From contig OY987226.1 of the NCBI GenBank assembly GCA_963920705.1, positions 9,798,501 through 9,862,500 on the forward strand: a stretch of 64,000 nt of DNA, written 5' to 3'. The notes beneath the pieces are model-generated. The model was not told where the DNA came from and made no database searches. It saw only the letters and a list, made by a program, of their open reading frames with translations. Position 1 is the first letter of the stretch. Each line of letters starts with the position of its first letter. This DNA comes from Odiellus spinosus (lineage: Eukaryota; Arthropoda; Arachnida; Opiliones; Phalangiidae). Positions 13,801 through 22,800 of this stretch are shown here, piece after piece. A program made the translations under genes and the position numbers.

Positions 13801-16800
13801 AAGGGGGGGGGGGGATTAGGCCGACGTGCGCTCGGATGGAGGGTACAAAATGTAGTGATTTTCTCTAATTATAATTAAATTAATAATTGATATTATAGGT
13901 TCGACTAAACTGTATTAATTTTGAACTCGGATATGCGTAACTATCTAAAGAAATTGTTAGAAGTTTAGTTAATAGAATTATTTAAAATTAAGCTTAAAAT
14001 TCATAAAACACTACATTATTATTCCTATTTAAAACTCATTTGAGGTTCTTTCGTTTATCTCTTAAAAACTTTAGTTTGCAAAAATGCAAAAATCACAGAA
14101 AAACTAAAACACAATGCCCTAGAACAAGAATATAATATATTTCATTTGGAATCTGCAGATCTTTCAAAATTGTCCTTTCTAACTCTATGTTTTGGATTCC
14201 TCAAAGAAAAGGGTTAGCTTCATAGGTGTTGAAAAACAGAGTTGCACTATATCATGGCTATATCGTTAAATTTGAAATTAATGCATAGGCCTTGGCTTCT
14301 TGTCAAATGGCAGTGACATTTTGATAAAGATAAGGCAACTTTATTCCTTCCTGTTTGCGATTTTTTCAAAAAAGAAAATAAAAAAAAATGGAATGTTTGG
14401 AAAAGTTCTGGGTTTCTTAGCTGGACCAACTGTATTTTAATTTGAGACACTTTGTAGTCATATTTGATGGAATTTATCGTTGAAATACGAATAAACGGGA
14501 CTCTACTAGTTCTTTTAATATTATCGATTTATGTTAATAAGGGTTTTGGTTTAGAATTTGTTCCTCTTAAGAAAACTGTATAAACATTTGATCTCTTTTC
14601 AACTTTTCAAGCCCCCTTCACATATTTTTATTTTGCATAGTGGTCTCGATATTAACATAACCTATTAATTCACAATTTTTAGTATTATGTGACCTTGGGG
14701 CTGAATCGTAAATATTTCCTTACCTTAGAAGCTAAATTTTCTTGAGGACAATTTTAATATTGTCTGAGCTTCATGGCCAAGTTTCAATAATGTCTAACCA
14801 TCATGGCCAAGTTTCAATAATGCCTGTCTTTTATGGTCAACTTTCAACCTTTCCCGACCTTCATGGTCAAGTAGTTTCAATACTGCCCAACCTTCATGGT
14901 CAAGTAGTTTCAATACTACCCAACCTTCATGGTCAAGTTTCAATACTGCACGACTTTCATGATCAAGTTTCTATATAGCCTGACCTTCATGGTCAAGTTT
15001 CGATATAGACCACTTCGACTGTAGAAAAGAGGTAGGCATCCCCCTTTGTATGCATGCTTCTGAAGGATGCTTACCCCCTTTTCTGCCGTAGAAGTGGTTA
15101 ATAGCCTGACCTTCATGGTCATGTTTGAATGTAGTCCGACCTTCACGGTCAAGTTTGAATATAGTCTGACCTTCACGGACAAGTTTGAATATAGTCTGAC
15201 CTTCACGGTCAAGTTTGAATATAGTATGAACTTCATGGTCAAGTATTAATACAACCTAACTTTCCTGGTCAAATTATAGCACAGTATGACCTTCATGGTT
15301 AGTTTTAATATTGCTTGACCTTCATGGCCATGATTTAATATAGTGTGACCTTTGGAAGGGCAACTCCCTGAGATCTTTGGATTGCAAGTTTCAATATATT
15401 GACCTTAATATCAAGTAATTTATAATATATAGCACATTTTCTCAATGATAATTGACACAAAATTTTAAATTTCCAGTCTTGATTCAAGCTTAGACCTTTA
15501 AAGACCAATTTACAGAATCCCTGATGTACCATTGTGGTTAATTAAAACATTTAATGATATTTACCTTATAAAAAGAGCTCATTATTTCCAAGTGGTTGCG
15601 TTTCCTTGAACCAAATTTTTAGGAGTCTATTCCAACAGTTGTGTAGAGGTGTCATAATCATCTGAAAACACATAAAGAAGGTTAAGAAAAATTCAATTTC
15701 AACCCACAAATATTCAACCCCATTAACCGAAGTCCCCGGCATTCATACCAAGCCCATCTATCATTTCAATTTTTGCCAAGAGATTGTACTATGGCTTTGG
15801 AAAATATCTCCAATGAAGAGTAAAAAGTCCATGGTAAGTTAGAAAGAATCATTGTAGCAAAAACTCTAAGCCTAATTCGTCTCCAACTCAACGACCCCTT
15901 AAACCTGATACACTTTCGCCTTTAGAAATTCAGAGAGAGAGAGAGAGACGTAGAAGTTCTACAACCGTAAACAGTCATAGTTTACAGTGGGATCAAGGCA
16001 ATAGGTTTCTTTCAATCACAAGGTTATGTTTCTTAAAGAAACAGAGACTTCTACCTTGAATATATTCAAATTGCGGACTGATTCTGAATAAGTAAGACTA
16101 TCGAACAAGAATAATGTTTCCTCCTTTCGAATTTCCTTAATTGAAATATTTTAGTTTATCAAAACGTAACGTACACAAAATCTTTGCCGCTAAATTGGAA
16201 TTGAATAGTAATGTTTAAGGTTTAGTGACTCCCATCTGAATCACAAATGATGAAATTGTTTCCAATAAAACCAGAAGTTAATTACTAGCTCCTTATAAGT
16301 TAAATAGTTCCAATCAAATAATGCAGCCAGTGATTTCGGTATACGGACCTCCATTTTTGCCATTAGATTGAGATCAAAAATATAAAAACCTCTATTGATG
16401 TTAGTTTACTGGGAAACAGTGTCTTGCCCCCTGAAAAGATATTCAAGCTTATCATTTCGGGAAGTATGCGACAGGGTCTAAGACCATTTAGATTTGTACA
16501 GCCCCTTTAAAGTCGCCTTATTAGCCAAAACAAATTTTACAAAAGCAGGATGTGTGCATAGTGGAAGATAACTTTCACAGGGATGAGCTTTGAGCAGATA
16601 ATGCCTTTAAAATCCTGGACAAGAAAGAAGATAGGAGAATATTTTCGGTTTGTGTTAAGAGTATTGCAGCGCCAGCATTGAAAAAAAAAAGAGAATTAAA
16701 ACCCCAAATCCGAAAACCTATGCCTCTCGCAGGAGCTTTTTCTTGCAATGCAGAAATTGTCTGCTATGCATCCGAGAGCGGAGAGATGGGACAAAATTCT

Positions 16801-19800
16801 CCACTTGGTGATGTAAACTTTGGATAAGGCCTTTTAGTGTTAATTCTTACAGGGAGTCACACCAAAAAATAAAAAGCGTTTGATTTTCATCCTGACGCTA
16901 ATTCCCTAATTTAAGCTACGTCGTTTTTTCCGTAGTTATTCATCGAATTAACAATCTTTGACAAAGTGTTTTAATAGCCATTCAAAGTAGTTCAAAGGCA
17001 TAACCATAAATCATTATCAAGCTTACCTCCATTAAGATTAATGAGATTCGTTTTTTATTGCTTTGATCGCGAAAAATATATACTCGAGCATAAATATATT
17101 TTCAAATTGCTTCGTGCGTCTTCTAATATAGTTAATTACTATTAATAGTTATCAAAAGTCTCTAATAACTTTAGGATTAAAAGATTAAACTGATCATTAA
17201 TGCTACGCAAAGGCGGCGACGCCATTGAGAATCTCATAGCCTACTCTATTAATAGAGGTCTTTAAGCCCAGGGTTTAGAGTCTATTAAACACGTGCATAG
17301 TGCCAGTGAAGGGCAGTACATAAGAATAATAATACGTTCAATGACGCGACTGTAGATAGGCAAATATAGAAAATACCACAGGCGGTAACGGACCACATTT
17401 CTTATTGAAGTTGTCTATTGAAGGACTGAACAAACATAATGTGCTTTACTTTCTTCTCAATATTTGTTTCGCCTCCTTATATTTGAATAGTCTTATTCCA
17501 TGGACTGCTATTTCCGCCAGTCTTGGTTGGATCGGCGCCTAGCTTTTCAAGGAGCAATGCCGACAATGTCTTTGTCCATTTCCATGTTGGAGAAGATCTG
17601 GAAGCCGGATACATATTTCTACAACGGCAAACACTCATCGTTGCACTCCATCACCACGCCAAACAAGTTCGTGCGACTCACGCAAGACGGAACGGTGCTC
17701 TATTCGTCCAGGTATTTAAAGAACACATTAAATTCCAATAATGATGTTTTTCTTTGGTCTGCTCCTGGAACATTCCAAAATACATTGGGTCTATGGCATT
17801 CAGAGTGCTCCGGGAGCTGTCGAAAGAAAAACACCATAACCCATGTACTCTTTTCTTCTCCTTCTACACAGGTTTTATGGAAGCGACCGATTATGAAACG
17901 CCCACCAGTGACTTTCTTTAAGTTAGATATTTTGTAGTTGCTAAATACGATTCAAAGGAAACGTTTTCACCATTTTTAGATTAGAATATTTAGGTTCCAG
18001 AATAAGACTTACGTATGTTTATGATACATATATTTATAACAAGCAAGATACTTAATAATGATCCCATTATATACCTGTACTTTACCAAGAAAAAATAAAT
18101 AACTCGGAAATTAACATTGGATATATATGATACATCTTCGATCTTCCATTCTGATATGTCACCCTAGATATCTTTAACCTACGATACAAATCTGCAAACA
18201 TATCTTTACGATACATATCTATACTACGATAACGAAAAAGATGAAGGAAAAACCTATGCCAATTCAGTTCAAGATGTCATCGCCACTAAAGCACTTCAGC
18301 CTCTACTTCCTTGATTTTGATCTTATGATAAGCGAGGGAAGACTCACCGTCTAAATACTGATATCTCTCTTTAAATGTTTTGGAACCTATATATCTATAC
18401 ACTGTTTGGAACTCTAGATACTTATCATTACCGAGAAAAACACCTTACCTTCGTTCAGTTAACGAGGAGGAACCCAAAAAAAAATGTCGAGCTAGTTTAT
18501 CGCGTCATTCCACTTAACGATATTAAAGGTGTATCATCATTAGTTTTAAGACACGGGGAGGGGAATCGTAGTCTTCAATTTCTTTAGTTCTAAAAACTAA
18601 TGAGCCGTATACGTATCGAGGTACTTGTAAGAAAAAAATCGTCTCGCTTGTCAAGACTTATTAAATTATTTTTAGAGCCGTGACAAGAAGCCTCTCGTGG
18701 TAATTAGCGAATTGCCATCCATCTCTTGAAAGATTAAGATCCCCTTAATGCCGCAGTCAATGAGAGAGAGAGAAAAAGATGTTCCGGTTAATTTTTCTGC
18801 AACAAATATTATTATCAGAAGGGGATAATAGTAGACCTGAGAAATACGTCCAAATTTGGGTCTCCACCATCGAGGCATCGACCAAATAGAAATTTAACAA
18901 CTTGCTATCTCATTTGCAGGGGTGTGCCAACATTTTAAGGATAGCAAGGGCAACACCCCACCCGTCTTTTGACAAAAGTACGGTGGCAAAAAGTCAAGAG
19001 TAAAAAAAGAGCGGGGAATTTGGCCCCGCGGTGGGCACTCCCTTGCTTAGTTGGAGAATTCCAAGAGTTTATAAAAGTTTAAAACTTACATTGCTAGTTG
19101 GAAAATTTAGTTTTAAAAAAGTACCATAGTATTGGCCAATGATAATATAATTTCAAGCATTAGTAAAATCAAAACAACCAATCTCATTGTAACTATTTTC
19201 CTAGGATGTATAGTTGTTAATTTGAGTTCCATTTTTTTTCTTTTTTTTTCTGATAGGTTGACAATCCAAGCTCAATGCCCAATGAATTTAGAAAATTTTC
19301 CAATGGACACGCAAAGATGTCCTCTAAAGATTGGAAGCTGTACGTATCGCATTCCGCAAAGCTTTTAAGATATCCTTTTACCCAGTTTAACCCTCTTACT
19401 ATAGCTTTCGCGAGTCCACAGTGTCCCTAAACCCCAAAAGAACATACATATAAACTTGGACATTTCTTTAAATTGATGGGTTTATCCACTTGACCACTTT
19501 GTTTCATTCTTTTTATTTTATTTTCTCGCGTAACCGATACAGTTGGCTACGTAAACACTGATTTGATCTTTAAATGGAATCCGAAACGACAAGTCGTCAT
19601 CGCCAAAGACATGAAACTATCTCAGTTCGATCTCATTTCGACACCGTCGGGAAACATGACTGAAGTTTGGAATAAAGGTCAGTTTATAAAGGGTAATACA
19701 CTTTTTTCAAAGTCTTAACATTACTAATTTAAAGGGAGGGAGAAATTTTAATTCTGACTTTTTTGGAAACCCTATAGTACGATATCCCTGTAATAATTAA

Positions 19801-22800
19801 ATATTTTAAATCTATATTTACACCATGGTAACAAATCTGGTTAATTGCAAGAAATATCGCTGTACTTATTTAATATTTAGATTTAAAATAGTTTAACAAG
19901 AACTGTAAAATTTTGCATGATATCCCCATGCAAAGTTTGAAAAGTATTTATTTAGGTCTAAACTGTAAGAAAAAAGAAAAAAATCTTGGCCCTTACAACT
20001 TTAAATCATAAACATCAAAGCAAGTGTTGATGATTTGTTTAGGACATCTGATTTGTGAAAGAAAAACCATAAATGAAGGCTATATAATATCAATTAATGT
20101 TTTAGCCTCCATGTAGAGATGCGGCCTTCAACACATCACCATAAATTTAAATAATTTAACAAAACTCCTCTTAAATTGCTCTACAGTCAAGGAATTTTCT
20201 AATGAAGAATTATATCTGAGATCAAATTTAATTTCGTGGGCTACACGACCCGACGACGCTTATCACTCAAAGTGGTACAAAAAGCCTGCATGATGATTTA
20301 GATGACAATACAAGGCATAAGGACACATAAAAAGGGAGGTGAATCCAAAGAGCAAATACAGTTGAACGAAAAAGAAATGAGAAAAATAAAAAAAATAAAA
20401 ACGTTATATATTGATTGTGTAGGCCAGGCCAGCTTCTTGAATGTTTTTATCGTGTAAGAAACGTGGCACGATGGTGCTTGCTGTTCTTGTTGACTCAAAC
20501 TATATTCTTTTTTTTTTTTTTTTCTGGTCAGGAGCCATCAGAGAAACTTTTCTTCACGGTACGAATAGAAATAGGGGTTTAGAAATACCTCAAAAGAAAT
20601 AATATAGGGAGGGGAGTATTTATACGTAGACTTTTCTCAACTGGTATTCAGAAAATGGCAGAAAAAGTGGGGAAGAGGAGACTAAAATGATTGTACCTAT
20701 TTTTATTCGATTTCTTTTAAGCATAATGGGGATAAATAAGCGATTTTATAAACGCTGCACACTTCTGTTTCTTCATTCTTATAGGATAAAAAATATTTTG
20801 GTTTCGTCAATAATACGAAGAGTACATGAAACGGTACCGTACAATAGGTTCGGAAATTACGATAGTATTTTTATTTAAAACTTTCACTATTCTAAATAAA
20901 GTATGCGAGGATGGGTTTAGAACATTTTGTGCCGATGTTCTTTGGTAGATAAATCAGTTTTTGATTAAAAAATACCGATGTCTATGAGAAAACCCGTCTA
21001 AAAATAAATTAATACGCTTACCAGCACTCACAATTGTTTATCATTGATGGTATACATATACACATAAATGTATATAAAATATACAGCCTACGTTACGTAT
21101 AAATAGCTTCTTTTGAAAATAAACCTAGATTTCCTTATAAGAGGGCGAAACAATGAAACGGCGCGGTAAAATCGGCTTTCTTGACGAGAAGCCATCTGTT
21201 TTTGACGCTTTCTTTCTCCCACTAAGTTTTCGTTTCACCTTACAAGTATATATATATGTATATACGCAAGCCTGACAAAAAATCCAGATTTTAAATAATC
21301 ACATATCCAAATATTGTTCAAAATGGCATCATTGAATTATCGTTAACTTTCTTATGTGTTTTGTAAAATTTAACAAAAGAAGAATCTCTTTGAGGTTACG
21401 AAGTTAAGTAGTTTTTCTATTTCAAAAACATTAACTGTGCCAGAAGGTTTGTTCAAAAACTTCAATCTGAAGAGAAGATTTTACAAAGGTATTTTTATTT
21501 TAAACTCTTTGAAGATCAGATTAAAGAAGACCTTTGGAGGTCGAAAACTTTTTCACATTGTTATCATTTTTGAAGCCAAAAAACCTTTTAACTACATAAT
21601 CTTCATGTAATTATTGATTCTTAAATTAATTAAATATTAACCATATTATTAGCATAATTCTAGAAAATCAACGTTAATTCTTATTTGTTAGTTAATTTCT
21701 AAATTTTTTGCAAACTATTTAATTAGTTTTGATACCATGACAGTCGATAGAGCATCATGCAAATTCTTGTGCATGCACCTAAAGATTTTGGACTGTAATT
21801 GTCCTAGAAATATATAAAATAACTTACAGGTACAGTGTCAGTGTTGGCCGTCAGTTTTCACTTGCAACGTCACATGGGTTATTTCCTCATCGAAGTATAC
21901 GCCCCATGTACCATGTTGGTTGTGCTGTCGTGGGTCTCCTTTTGGATCAATCGCGAAGCCACGGCAGATAGAGTCGCTCTCGGTGAGTTAAACCTCGGTC
22001 ATTAATTTGAAAGCGCACGTATACATCGTCTATGTTTCTGTCTTCTTCACAGGCGTGATGACAGTGTTAACCATGACTTTTTTGGGGTTGGAAAGCCGTA
22101 ACGACCTCCCCAAAGTGCCTTATTGCACTGCCCTGGACTTCTTCGTGGCTATCAGTTTCAGTTTCATTTTCGCCACCATCGCCGAGTTTGCCATCGTCCA
22201 TTATTACACGAAAGTAGGCAGCGGCGAGTATTACTTCCCACCGCCCACCTCGGATAGTTCCGAGTGGTCTTCCAGCGAAGAGGACGACCCGCAAGACGAT
22301 GAGGACCAACTGGAAACTGGGACCGTCCCTGAAGAAACCACCCTGGGTGGCCTCGACACCACCGGCATGGAAAACGTTGAAAACGAAGGCCACCTCGTCG
22401 ATCACATGCACGCTGTAAGTAATTGTACAGTCGTTGATAATTAACCACGAATTACCACGAAACCTTTTGCACGTTTTGATAATGTTTTTACGCGTCCAAA
22501 TCGACGAAAAATAATCTAGAATCTAGTATCCCTTTAAGAATATCCAATGAAAAAAATAGATAATTTTTTAGACTTGGCGATTAAAGAAGACAGACCGAAA
22601 AATTCGATACCCAAAGTAATAACCTCGACAAATAGATTTTCCAGAATTCCAACCACTATCGCGAAATGAAACCTACTTTTTTTCTAAACAACTCTCTTCG
22701 CCTCTCAGTCTACAATCTTGTAGTCCAATCTATACAATAAACTTCGTCTGGACTTGGCTATTAAAGCTCGGAATCCCCGGAAAGAAGGAATAACTCGAAA

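Larger units (their letters stand above)
8219..17490 (+). other. Gene A intron 1 (9.27 kb)
   Basis: Bounded by gtaagt at 8219 and tgaatag before 17491. No exon was recognised inside; exon phases on both sides already agree without one. It holds a degenerate tandem array at 9247-9810, foldback structures at 10348-10518, 11461-11609 and 12251-12895, a 31-base poly(A) at 10828-10858, and the 30-bp array at 14751-15352. Several open frames of 60-100 codons occur, none with family resemblance. Confidence 0.85.

Noticed and set aside
14940..15249. Open frames of 60-100 codons with repeated peptide pattern
   Set aside because: They arise from the 30-bp tandem array on both strands; no start context or family.
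17712..17937. Open frame continuing past gene A exon 2
   Set aside because: The conserved 221-bp exon ends at a donor at 17711; the extension has no family similarity and the next exon joins in the right phase.
22067..22448. Two antisense open frames over gene A exon 6
   Set aside because: They are shadows of the M2-M3 and acidic-loop coding sequence on the other strand.
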